From contig CM114272.1 in assembly GCA_050084515.1 (NCBI GenBank), forward strand, positions 5,828,001 through 5,892,000: a DNA stretch of 64,000 nt. The letters are read 5' to 3'. The notes under the pieces were generated by a model. That model was not told the DNA's origin and did not search any database. It was given only the letters and a program-made list of their open reading frames with translations. Each line of letters begins with the position of its first letter. Position 1 is the first letter of the stretch. The DNA is from Blasia pusilla (lineage: Eukaryota; Marchantiophyta; Marchantiopsida; Blasiales). Positions 35,690 to 46,714 of this stretch are shown in pieces. Both the position numbers and the translations under genes were made by a program.

Positions 35690-36466
35690 TTAATTATCAC
35701 CAACTAGGGTAGTCAATCATAAGATTGAAGTGATACCAGATTATCAAGCATCTTGAAAGTTATGTATGGACTCAATCAAGTTGAGCTCGCAAAGTAGACG
35801 AAGCTGTTGGGAAGCTCTTGGAGGGGGAGTATATTCGGACTAGTAAGTTACCTCAAATAGTACCAACTCTCTTTGTAAAAAAATAATGATGGGAAGTTGA
35901 GACTATTTTTTTCCTTTTGGGGGCTCAATAAAGTGACAATGAAGAATAATTACCCTCCTCCAAGAATGGATGACCTCTGTGATAGGTTTTCAGGTGCTAA
36001 GTACTTTAATAGGATTGACTTGAAGAAAAACTATCATTAGATTTGGATATTTGAGGTTGATATGGAGAAGACTATATGTAGAACCAGGTATGATTTGCTC
36101 AAGTTGTAATAATTCCTTTCAATTTGTATTGTGCGCCTTCAACATTCACCACATTTATGAACTCTATCTTCCATAAGGAAATGGATGAGTTTATCATCAT
36201 CTATATTAATGATATATTAATCTACTCAAAGCCATTAGAGGATGATGCTCGAAACTTGGAAGCAATTTTTTCAACACTTAGGGCAACAAGTTGTATGGCA
36301 ATGTGCAAAAGGTTGAATTTGCCTTGAGCAAGATAAAGTTCTTCGATCATGTGATTGATGCACAAGAAATTAATCAAGAGAGAGTCAATGCTATTATTGA
36401 GTGGAAATCTCCCTCTACTATGAGAGAGATGAGAAGTTTCATTGGATCTAGCCAATTCTACTCATT
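35690..36466 (+). pseudogene. Ty3/gypsy reverse transcriptase scrap
   Basis: Broken frames read as part of a gypsy reverse transcriptase: 'EAVGKLLE(G)EYIRTS' upstream (about 35800), then 'LYCAPSTFTTFMNSIF' and the polymerase box in 'IIIYINDILIYSKPLEDDARNL' (about 36195-36250), where the usual YxDD has Asn ('YIND'). It continues with 'KIKFFDHVIDAQEIN' and 'KSPSTMREMRSFIGSSQFYS', the connection to RNase H. The match ends exactly where a MITE begins at 36467. Inactive fragment; the rest of the element was not found. Confidence 0.82.
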
Positions 36467-36761
36467 GGATTGCACAAAAATGGATAAGTTTTTCACTTAG
36501 ACAAACATAGGCGGAAAAGTCCGCATATGTTCGCGGACATGGATTGAAAGAGGTCAAGCTTACACTTATTTCTTGTGGTAGGAGGTATGGAACGTAGGGC
36601 TAGATTGGGCAAGGCAACAAGGAGGGAGGATGCAAAGGGGGAAGCACGGAACACAAGGAAAGTGGGAAGGATTAGAAGCAAGGGGTGGGGCCTATATGGA
36701 TACGTCCATTCTTAGGATGAACATAAGTCCACAGACACAGACTCTCCTTGTGTGCAACCTT
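36467..36761. mobile_element. MITE copy inserted in gypsy RT scrap
   Basis: About 295 bp, from GGATTGCACAAAAATGG to ...TTGTGTGCAACC. Interior and subterminal motifs match the family. The left end interrupts gypsy coding sequence, so this insertion is younger than that fragment. Confidence 0.75.
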
Positions 36762-36812
36762 GAATTCTACTAGACCTACGTGAGAAATTTTGTCAAGATG
36801 AGAGATCATAAC

Positions 36813-36865
36813 AAGGTTGCACAAAAATAGACTTGTTAAGAAATATTCACGGATATGCCATCCCG
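36813..36865. repeat. MITE end fragment
   Basis: AAGGTTGCACAAAAATAGAC, the family's terminal sequence, followed by only a few dozen related bases. Confidence 0.6.
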
Positions 36866-36980
36866 CATCGTGCTTTGTCCCACTCATATCTCTATCGTGA
36901 CTCCCACTTGCATCCAGCATTCGTGGAGGATGCTCCTTGCTCTCGCGAGCAAGGTGAAGTCTGGGTTGCATGAAAGATCA

Positions 36981-37284
36981 AGGTTGCATGTGGACAAAGT
37001 CCATGTCCGTGGACTTATTTCCGTCCTCTAGAAGGACTTAACCATGTGGGTTCCACATCCCCCTTCTTTCTTATCCCCCCAAAAAAACTTTTCTCCATGT
37101 TTTGATCCAAACTTTCCCTTTTCTTCCTTTTCCCAACTCCACCCCTCCCCTTATTGCCCCATCCGTCCTTGCCTTGCCTTCCATCATGAGTTATAAATAT
37201 GGGCCCCACTTCTTGCAATCCATGTCCGTGGATATGTCCACACTTGTCCGCCCTAGGGACGGACTTGTCCGTTTTTGTGCAACC
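36981..37284. mobile_element. MITE copy, structurally complete
   Basis: 304 bp, opposite orientation to 31268-31590: starts AGGTTGCATGTGGACAAAG and ends CGTTTTTGTGCAACC. The GGAC/GTCC palindromes near both ends are well preserved. Confidence 0.8.
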
Positions 37285-37365
37285 ATAGGAAGGATGCAAG
37301 CCAAGAGGATGCAGTGTAGGATTGGGTGCGGAGATGCAGACAATCGGACCAACACAGACCGTCGG

Positions 37366-37416
37366 ACCCTAGGATAGATATTAATCCACGAACACAGACT
37401 TTTTCCATATGCAACC
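37366..37416. repeat. MITE end fragment
   Basis: 'aatccacgaacacagacttt' followed by CATATGCAACCTT is the family's terminal part only. Confidence 0.55.
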
Positions 37417-39744
37417 TTAGATGATAAACCTTTACTTAAACCTTTATCATCTCACTTCATTTTGAAAGAAAAAATGTAATTATAGTTTGAACTTTCCTCA
37501 CAACCAAGCTTGAAAAAAAATAATTAAAAAGGAAATTCTCTTATAGAAGATGTGAAAAATAAGGGATATGAGGGACATATAAAGTAGACTTGCAAAACTT
37601 GTTGGGAGAGTCAAAAAATAAGTTTAAGATAAAGGACTTAATTTCATAACTAAAATTTTGTCCTCCATTTTCCATTTTCCCCTTAGCTTAGTCTGGGTGA
37701 AAAAATTCAAGTTTATGAAAGGCTTCACAGATGGCATGCAAGAAGAGCTTCTAAACTTCTCAAGAAATAGGCTAATTAGTGCAAATAATAGTATGATTGT
37801 TGAGAGTGCATTCACCTTGCAATAAGAGATAAAATTGCTCAAATAATCAACTCTTTGGAGATTGGATGAGAATATAGACTTTGCAGCTCAATGCTTATAG
37901 TACAAATTTCTCCAATAGTGCTCAAGGTTTCCTTAATTACTAGTTTCAATGAGAGCCAAGATTATGTATCTTGGAGGCGGCAACATGAGATACCCACTCC
38001 TACCATAAACTCAATGTATAGTTGGAAATATATGGAATTATCAAATAGAGTAAAGTGACCCTCATCCATAATGTAAGGTGAAGCGAGAGCATTTTATGGT
38101 GCAAGAATCATAGGAGATCCTACTCCTTACATGCACTCTTTATGTCATGGCCTTTATAACCAAACGAGCGCCAAGCAGAACATCCCAACTCTAGCGGGAT
38201 CACGCTAGGATGGTTTGCCCGTTGGAATGGTCTCTTGGAAGAGACACAAGAGATGAGACGTGAAAAAGGTTGAGCGTTTCATGCGTTTATGATTGCAATT
38301 AGGAAACCTGAACCAAACTCAAACCAAGGCTTGAGAGGAGTTGAGTCTAGGAAGGTTGGTAAATACCGGATTCAGAACGTGACTAGCGATTGGGGTTTTG
38401 ATTGTATTTTTTTCCATAAATTTTAGTCCTTATATGAGTTTGGGACAAATAAGATGACATTGGAAACCTTACAAAAATTTGGTTCCAACGCACCAACGAT
38501 CTCAGCAAACGCACAAGGAGAGGCTAAGAACCTGGCTGAAAACAATAATATAGGGAGTCAGGTTGAGGGCCAAAAAAAGGGGCCCAAACGTCGCTTCCCC
38601 AAAGGTAGGGGGAGGGCGGAGATCCCCATAAGTACTAGGAAGGGGGAAGGTCTCCAAGAGTGCTTGGGACTCAAAACCCCACTTTGGGGCGTGGCGGGGC
38701 GACCTAAGGGTACGGAATGGATCGAGAGTTTTGGCGTTGGGATTCGAAACCCGAACCAAGTCCAATAGAGTGGATTTAGGAATTCCCTATTGGATTCCAT
38801 TCCGTGACTCTTTAGTTGGGTCTCGGTTTGGGGGCTCATGCAAGGTCCATTAGATGGTTGGGACCGCTATGTACGCGAACGCCGGTTTAGGTGCTTAGAC
38901 TAACCAGAAAGTATGTCCCAAGTCTTGGAAGACTTGACCGTGTTGGGAAGCTAGGAATTAGGGAAGGTTGAGCTTGATGAGGTGCCGAGTTGAGAACTCG
39001 GTGGGTTAGAAGGCCGATTGACCCAGTCCAGACTAACGTGAGTGTGTTTAGATGTAAATCGGCAGTGAGAGCGTGTCCTATTGAACGTATGCCTCCACAA
39101 TAGTAGAGATTGACGTTCAAGAGGAGTAAGCGCATAACACTTTATAAAGAGGCAAGATGGAAGTGGATGTAGTGACGATAAGCAACAATATAATGATAAG
39201 TCAGTGATTAGAATAAGAAGGAGGTGGGATAAGAGTAGATAATATATGAGTTAGAAGGAATAGTAAGGATAGCAAAGGCATAGGATTAAGTAATAGTGGA
39301 TCAATAATTACTCAAAAATTTGGGAAAGGGATAGAGATGAGGATGGGAATAATGTAGAGAGTATTGTTATTATATTAGTATCATAGGGATGGCGATGAGT
39401 GGAATGATGAGGGGGGGAATGGGGAACAAGTTTTGATTGAGGAAGGGTACATCCAAATGAATAAGCAAGAAGGGGAATCATCCAAATCCATATTAATAGA
39501 ACTACATACACAATTCATGAGATTAAATAAAATATTCAATCAACAAGAGAGAAGAAAAAAAAACTAGTTAGAAGCAAAAACTTCTAGTTAGTTTTTACCT
39601 CAAAATAGGAGAAGGATATTTCTATAATATCCTCAACTTACCTTAAAGAAAAAAAACTGAAAAATGCAAGGTTCACACACTATATGACGTCAAACTAGGC
39701 ATATAGTGAAAGGACCACAAAAATAGTATTTTCTTGTATGATTC
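37417..39744. other. unannotated sequence
   Basis: No gene, RNA or paired repeat recognised. The part at 38560-38720 is G-rich but its open frames show no domain. Confidence 0.4.
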
Positions 39745-39964
39745 TTCTTTATGGAGGCAGGGCAAGGGCCCATGGGGCAATAAGGGGGAGGGAGTGGAGG
39801 TGGAGGGAGGAAAAAATGGGAGAGTATGGAACACAAAGGTAAGTCAGGGGAATGAGAAAGAAGGGGAAGATGGGGCCCACATAGACAAGTCCTTCCGTAA
39901 GAAGGAGGTAAGTCCACGAACATGGACATGTCCGTAGACACGGACTTTGTCCACATGTAATCTT
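39745..39964. mobile_element. MITE copy, one end missing
   Basis: Purine-rich interior and the end '...GGACTTTGTCCACATGTAATCTT' are present; the GTGCACAAAAA-type end is absent. Confidence 0.68.
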
Positions 39965-41180
39965 AAGTACAAGTCATATCAAAAGTGATGCGCATGACAA
40001 GCTAGGTTGCACACAAACAAAAACTTTGTCCACAAACTTATGTTCACCCATAGGATGTTAACCATTTTCCAACTCCTGTAGGAATCTTGTATGTTTAAGA
40101 TTTGTTAAGCATAAAACGATTCTTGTTATGCAAGGACTGCCATAAAAGGTCGCCAATCTCTACTACTAATAAGGACCCCCTTTTAATGATGTCATGTTTC
40201 AATGTGATCCCAATTAACATAATATGACCTCCAATTAGAATGATCAAATGTATTTTTGAGAGACATATAGTGACATGTAGGAGCTTATTAAAAATATGTA
40301 TCCTCCAACTAGTATAAAGATTAAGTTTTAGTACAATGTTCACCACGTTACTAAAAAGAAGGTCCTTCCACGTGCTAGGGAAATAGGGGTTAACAAATAT
40401 AAAAAAAACCATCCTCCCTAAAGTTTGAAGAATTCATCACCCATTGAATTTGTTACCGCTTGTATGTGGATCGCATGCTGCTAACGACCCCCCTTCTTGC
40501 ACACGGCCATATATCACTCTCCCATGGCAAACCACATTAAACCGATGGATATTTACGGAGGAAATTCTTCTGCCGGATACCGAAGCATGTTCATTTAATC
40601 ATCGCTCCTTTCGAAGGAGAAATGATAAACTTCGATAAAAACGCTTGATGGAAGACCCAATAGAGATACAAAGGAGGGGGCACAGAAAACCAAAAACCCG
40701 CCGGCCAAAACTGGCCGGCAACAGAAAGAAAGGAGCCTTCCTCCCCTGTCGACCATCTACAAGAAGTATGATTATTACTAAATGGCGTCTACCGAAGGAA
40801 AATCCAAGAGCCTACCCGGCGCCGATCATTGCGTGAGTTGAACTTAGCAAGAAATGTTAAACTTCAATAAAAGCGCTTGAGGGAAGCCTTCGGCCCCTGA
40901 GATTCGGATGTGGAGGTCTTTCTCTGATCCGATGGAGACTCGTTGCGCAACGGAGCAGCGGGTTTGGGCGGGGACGGCGAGAGGCATGGACTGGGACGGC
41001 GGGAGGAAGGACGGAGGCCGTAGGGGACGAAAAGAGACGTGCTACATGTCGAAACGGAGAGCGTGACGAGAGCTTCGTTTTGATCCGGACCTTGCTGCAT
41101 GGCGTGAAGTATTTTTATTTTTATTCATCTTTTTAGAATTCGGTTCATATTAGGGTTCCAAATGTGAATATTAGGGTTTA
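39965..41180. other. unannotated, includes a MITE scrap
   Basis: 40003-40060 carries a rearranged MITE end ('aggttgcacacaaac', 'ctttgtccacaaactta'). A duplicated 'aacttcaataaaagcgcttga' segment occurs at about 40628 and 40861 in slightly different forms. No gene recognised. Confidence 0.45.
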
Positions 41181-41621
41181 GCTTATTGTCATTTGGAGAA
41201 ATTTCCCAAGGTAACGTCCTCTATTCACCCACCCTTCCCCTCCTTTCCCAAGTCCTTTCTTGTTTGTCGTATTTGTCGTTTGTGCTTCTCATTTTGGTTC
41301 GATTCTCGTTTGTATTTGTTACCCTTCCCGTACATACACTTTTCTTCTCATCTATTTTATCTCGAAGGGCCCATGATCTTTTCACACTCTTAGCAACTCT
41401 ACGTATTCATGAGTTTATTTTTGGGAGGGGGTTGGGACTAGAAGTCCTAGGTGATGTTGGTAGGTGAGAGTTTATGTTAGAGGGAGCATTACCGTGGACG
41501 GGAAGAGAGTGGTTTGCCAGGACCGCTCGTTCGAATGGGGATGACAGGACTGTTATTGACGGGGGATTGTCGCACGATTTTATTGGAGGGGGCCATATCC
41601 TCTTCTTGGTGAGTTGCATCC

Positions 41622-44400
41622 ATGCCTCGACCCGCATTGGCTCCCCGTGTGGGGACCCGTGGGTCGTCTAGTCGGGATACTAAATGCCCATGTTGTCCCG
41701 AATTCTTCACTCGTTCAGGAATTCGGAACCACTTAGCGGCTAAACATCCTGACTTTGATAGATTTGGATGGGTGGTCCCTCCTGCCGACCATGGATGCTC
41801 TCCGGTGCTTCCCGCATCATCGCCCCCTCCCGAGGCATGGGAGTGGTTGAGGTCCCACCACAAGCATTATAGGTCTCTTGAGACCCGTTTTCCCTGCCGA
41901 GGTTGTTTCATAGGATCCCCCATGCTATTCGGGACGACCTCCGCCACGCATTCCTCCTTCCCCTCGCTAGGATCGCCCTTGATCCTATGGATGAGCTCTC
42001 GTGGTACCTACTACTTCTCCTTCCACGATGGTGTCTTCGTTACACTCGGGAGGAAGGCGGTCATAGAGAGGTTATAGCACGCCCTGAGACGCTTTCGAGG
42101 AGGTGATTGGGAGTCTCTGCAGAGTGAGTTTGTGGCATTCGCCAGAGGTAGTAGTTCACCTGGTTTTCGGAGGCGATCCTGGAGCAGCCAAGGTTGCGAC
42201 GATGTAGGACACGGGCGAGCCTGTCGTGAGTACTCGCGGTACCACGTGCTCTTCGCCCGATGGACATGGCTCCTTCTTCAGCTGTTACCATCGATGCCCT
42301 CCGGAGGCTACATCCTCGTCCATCGGTTGACATTCCAGCTTTTGCACGTGACTTCCACCCTGACACGGCTATATGCCTTGACCCGTCCCTCTTTGCACGG
42401 GCACTCGGACGTTCTCCGAGGATTGCGGCCGGAGGTTTGTCTGGTATGATGTACGAACACCTTCGTGATTGCTTTCCTTCCGAGGACACCGCTAGCGGCT
42501 TCTCCGAGTTGCTTCAAGTTGCCTCTCACCTAGCTCAGGGGAGAGTGCCAACAGCAGTGGCCCAAGTATTAGGGGCGGGGCGACTTTTGGCGTTGTCAAA
42601 GGGGGGTGGTGGTATCCGTCCGATTGCCATAGGTGAGGTGCTCTTGCGGTTGGTGAGTCGTACTCTCGCTTTGCAATTCCGTGAGGCTTTTCACATCCGA
42701 GTCCGCACTTTGATTTGGAGTTGCCACGCCCCGGATGTGAGACGGTTGCCTTAGGTTTGAGGGCTTGTCTAGATGTACATCCGAGTGGGTGGTTCTCCAA
42801 GTGGGCGTGGAGAACGCCTTCAACTCAGTATCTCGGGCTACTATATTTCACGAGTTGAGGGACGGGTGGCCCCATGGCGAGCCTCATTCCCTTTGTGCGA
42901 GGCTTTTATGGGGCCCCTTCGGCCCTCTATTTCCACCATGGTCGATTCGAGGAGGAGGTCACGGTCTTGGAGTCGCACACCAGGGACTCGTCGGGGTGAC
43001 CCTCTGGGTGGCGCGTTGTTTTCTTTGTGGCTCATTACCGAAGCGGTTCTTTCTCACGGTGGAGGCTTTCCCGGGTTGCATGTTCCCTTGTTGGCGAGAT
43101 GATACTCATATTGTTGGTCCTGGAGATCTGGTTGTCCCTGCATTCGAGCACTTTTCAGCCACCTGATTGGCACGTGTCGGCTGGCGGTGAAGGTGGGGAA
43201 GTGCAAGGCTTGGTCTCCATTAGGCCTACGTGATGATCTACATTTACCCGACGGCTTCTTGCGACTGTCGGAGGACCGAGTCTTGGGAGTACCGCTCGGG
43301 AGCCAGGACTTTGTATCGACTTTCGTGGCGGCGGCTCTTACCGAGGATCTTCTCCACGTTGATGATCTTACGAGGATTGGTGACCCTCAAGTCGCCGGCA
43401 TTCTCTCTTCTTGTTTTGCTCAGACCTGGTTATCTCACTAGAACTATCTGGACATCTAGTCACCTTTCTTCCTATATAGATCCTTTGATAGGAAGCTCAT
43501 GCAAGTGTTTGGGGATCTTCTAGGACCCGGCTCTTAGAGTGCCCCATGGGGAGTTAGCTCGTGAAGACAGGCCTCTTGGCCGATTTCTTTTTGGTGGAGT
43601 AGGTCTTCTCTCGACCGAGTTAGTGGCGCCCTCCGCTTTTTTTAGGAGTTGGGCCATAGTGGCACCCCTCCTTTGCTCCCGATTTTTGGTTAGAGATAGA
43701 CCGCTCCTTCTACACTACGTCTCCCAGTCGAGGATGGCTCTTTCCCACTTCAGTCTTCAACAGCTTGTAGAGATTCCTTGAGTTGAGGCCGAGCCGTTTC
43801 TCCCCACTTTCTCCTCCTTTACCTCCGGTCGATCTGGGCTCCAATCTTCCTTGATGGAAGCCCACTTTGAGGCAGTTTTTAGAGGCACTATGGGGGCGGG
43901 AATATCCCCATGGAGGTTAATTCGCTCTTGCTCGAAAGGGGCAGGCTCATGGGTAGGGCGCGCCCCTTCTCCAGCTTTCGTGTCGCACCACTTACCTATA
44001 CCACGATGCGGTTCCGCTTGGGCCTCCCCAACCATCGGTGGTTAGTTCGACACATCTGCGAGTGTCGCCGAGCCTGGATCCACTTGGTGTGCATTTGGCA
44101 CGCTGTCTGTCGCTTGGGGTGAGAGGATAGCCACTCACGATGCAAAGGCGGGATATCATGTTCAGATTGCTCGGGAGAGTGGCTTCCATGTGCAGAGAGA
44201 GGCACTACTCCATACGGGATTCCCTCATTCGTGCCGATCTCTACATGACACGTGAGGCGAGGTGGTTGTGGCGGACGTGGTAGTCACAGATCCCACGCGG
44301 GAGGCAAGGCGAGCCCAAGTGGTGGCCCAAGGGCGAATGCTACAAGAGCGGCGGCGGCGGCGGGCGGCGAAGAAGACACATATCTCTGATCGACACGAGG
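41622..44400 (+). pseudogene. non-LTR retrotransposon ORF with C2H2 finger, RT and endonuclease-like tail
   Basis: A frameshifted single-ORF non-LTR element. The start at 41622 precedes a C2H2 zinc finger ('CPCCPEFFTRSGIRNHLAAKH', about 41685-41750). Reverse transcriptase follows: 'GGLSGMMYEHLRD' (about 42430), 'LALSKGGGGIRPIAIGEVLLRLV' (42590-42660), the motif with catalytic Asp in 'VLQVGVENAFNSVSR' (Asp seemingly replaced by Gly, 42790-42840), 'GDPLGGALFSL' (about 42995) and a second acidic box, DDTHIVG (about 43100). The C-terminal region (43990-44330) has Cys/His residues and 'RESGFHVQRE...VVVADVV' resembling the restriction-like endonuclease of R2-type elements. No apurinic endonuclease was seen. 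Inactive. The RT call is firm; the endonuclease call is tentative. Confidence 0.78.
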
Positions 44401-44805
44401 ACACATCTTCATCCCCCGGCCATAGAGATGTATGGGGCTATGGGGGAGAGGTTCGACTCGTTCTTACGGACTGCGCCCATCATCTCCACTCGAGAAATGG
44501 GTTGTTGCGATTGATTGTAGGCGCTGGTCTCCATAGCGTTGCAGCGTGCCCAGGCTAATGGGATTTTTGGCGGGCTCAGCCGTGGGAGACGCCGGCGCTA
44601 GAGGCCCACTTAGTAGTAGTCATAGCTCTCTTGTTGTTGCTGATATTGTCTCTGCTGTTGGTGAGTTTCGTCGGGGGGGGGGGAATGCCCCCTTCTTCCT
44701 TTTCTGGTCGTGTTGTGGCCTTCAGGTTTTGACTCTTTGAGTCCCCCTCTTTTGTACTTCCGATGGGTTTTCCATCACTCGTTTTTATCGAAGTGCATCT
44801 TTGTC
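44401..44805 (+). mobile_element. 3' region of the non-LTR element
   Basis: This tail, including 'gggagacgccggcgctagagg' and 'gggttttccatcactcg', has a diverged second copy on the minus strand at 53770-54240. That comparison shows it belongs to the element. A run of nine or ten G lies near 44675. No poly(A) tail is visible. Confidence 0.7.
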
Positions 44806-46714
44806 CGATCCGACGAGAGCTCTGACGTGAAGGAGTCATTCGGCACGCTCTTGCGCTATTGTGCGTGCACGGTCCGTCCGTCCTTCCTGCGCTACTCCAC
44901 CTCCGGCGAGAATTGACACGCACATCGAGGATAAGTACGCAGAATACTCGTACTATGAGCATAACTGTTATGGCACACTGATTGCTGGAATTTCAGCCCT
45001 TCACTGCGGATTCTGGTGCACAGTGACTAGTACAAACCGGTGCTCCAAAAGAAGAGTTGCCGATGGGGACTGACTCATTGGGGAGGGAACTTCCCGATGA
45101 CCAGAGTGCTCGCCGTACCTCATCTCCATTTGCCGGCCTAGTCGAAAGATGGAATTAGAGGGCGTCTCATATAATGGACGTCCATCGGGAATTTAACCAG
45201 AAAATATGGACTCTTTTTTGTTAGATTCTGTTGTGTAGAGATCGGATATTTCTACTATAAGATTCTGTTGTGCGGAGCTTGTACGTCCGGCCGTATAAGT
45301 GTATTCGCCTCCCGAAGTTATGGATTCGGACGACCAGCCCTGAGATCTGTTTTTTACACGCCTCTGGCCTTCGTGACGGGCCTAATGAACGGGGAGAACC
45401 GGGGGGGTTACGTGTTGATGTTAACCAAGAACAAAAACAGACGGAATATACAGGATCTTCTTTGAATTAGTGTTGGCCGGGATTAGAAAAACTTCAAATT
45501 TAATGTACCGGTTCTCTCGACAAAACCACCCGGGATGCCGGGCCTGGACTGCTGGGAGTAACAGCTCGTTGCAGGCCATCTCTTCTTTAAACGATTTAGA
45601 ACCGTATCAGGGCCCATCAGAACTCTGCAGTATGTACCATTACAGCTATCTTGAAAAAGGGCTCACATTGAGCTCACCGGACATTACGTCAAGGTACTTT
45701 CGAACCAGGTAACAGTTCGGCGACCAAGTCATGGACCGCTCGTCTTTTGTGGCCCACGTCAGGCGATTGCTAAGAACTGGAAGGGTAGACACGGACAGGA
45801 AGACATGGACGCACATCATTAATTAGACTTTGAGCACTGCAGAGAGCTTCTTTGAATGCAAACCTCGGCAGTCCTTCGCCAGAGCGAACAACACCCTTTG
45901 TTCGCTCTGGCAAAGATCTGCCCAGACGATTTCGGAATGTATTCATCTTGCACTGTGAAAGGACTTGTGACGCTGTCGAGTTGATTGGAGCTTAAACATT
46001 CGGACGATTTGGAGGTACGGTGCGGAACACATAAATTAAAGCGTGATTTATTTCTTCGACTCTCCTCCGAAGGCAGGAGGCCTTCTCGAACACCAACCGG
46101 AAAGTGTTCCAAAAAGGAAACAGGCACGGGACTATTGGAGCCTTTCAAGCACACTCGAACATCACCCGTCTTCCATTGGTAATGTACCAGTAGTTACACT
46201 CCTCAATCATCGTTCAATTCTTACACATTCAGTGTGAACCACCCTGCCGCAAAATTGTCTTCGCAAATTCTGTATCATTGCTTGACTCGGCTCATATGAC
46301 GGGAATCGACACATCGCAAGAACAGACTCCATGAGTCACACGCACAGACCATCGAAGATGAACATAGACAACCAAAACGTGCTATTCATTGACCAGAGGA
46401 AGACTGGTCCACATACAATTATGCCAAATTTAACATACTCTGATGAAAGAATGAATGTTGTAGGATCAGATTTTGCTACAGCTCTTTACAGCCCGAAATG
46501 GTATGTACAGTTGGGCATGCCTTCGTAGCATCAGCACAGTCACCCACAAAGAGACCAGCACAGATATGATTTCATTGGCTCCACTTGTGGCTGTCAGCCA
46601 GTGAGACCAACTTTACAAGCTGGTGGATCCCACAGAGAAACGGACGAAAAGCACACCTCTAATGAGCTCACACTGCCAGGTGATGGGTCACTTAAAATTG
46701 CAGAGACCTCAATT
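44806..46714. other. unannotated; downstream region of the E2 gene
   Basis: No gene recognised. Its last few hundred bases should include the 3' untranslated region of the minus-strand E2 gene. A strong hairpin lies at 45874-45915. Confidence 0.45.
45874..45915. repeat. inverted repeat, 18-bp arms, 6-base loop
   Basis: GCCAGAGCGAACAA at 45878-45891 is matched exactly by its reverse complement at 45898-45911. Four further bases pair outside with one mismatch. Confidence 0.85.

Noticed and set aside
35690-36466. Possible endogenous pararetrovirus RT
   Set aside because: The RT scrap continues into a gypsy-type RT-RNase H connection, and no movement-protein or coat-like sequence was seen nearby, so a gypsy fragment is simpler.
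37417-39744. Open frames of 70-105 codons near 38450-38840
   Set aside because: Opposite-strand overlapping frames with no recognisable motif.
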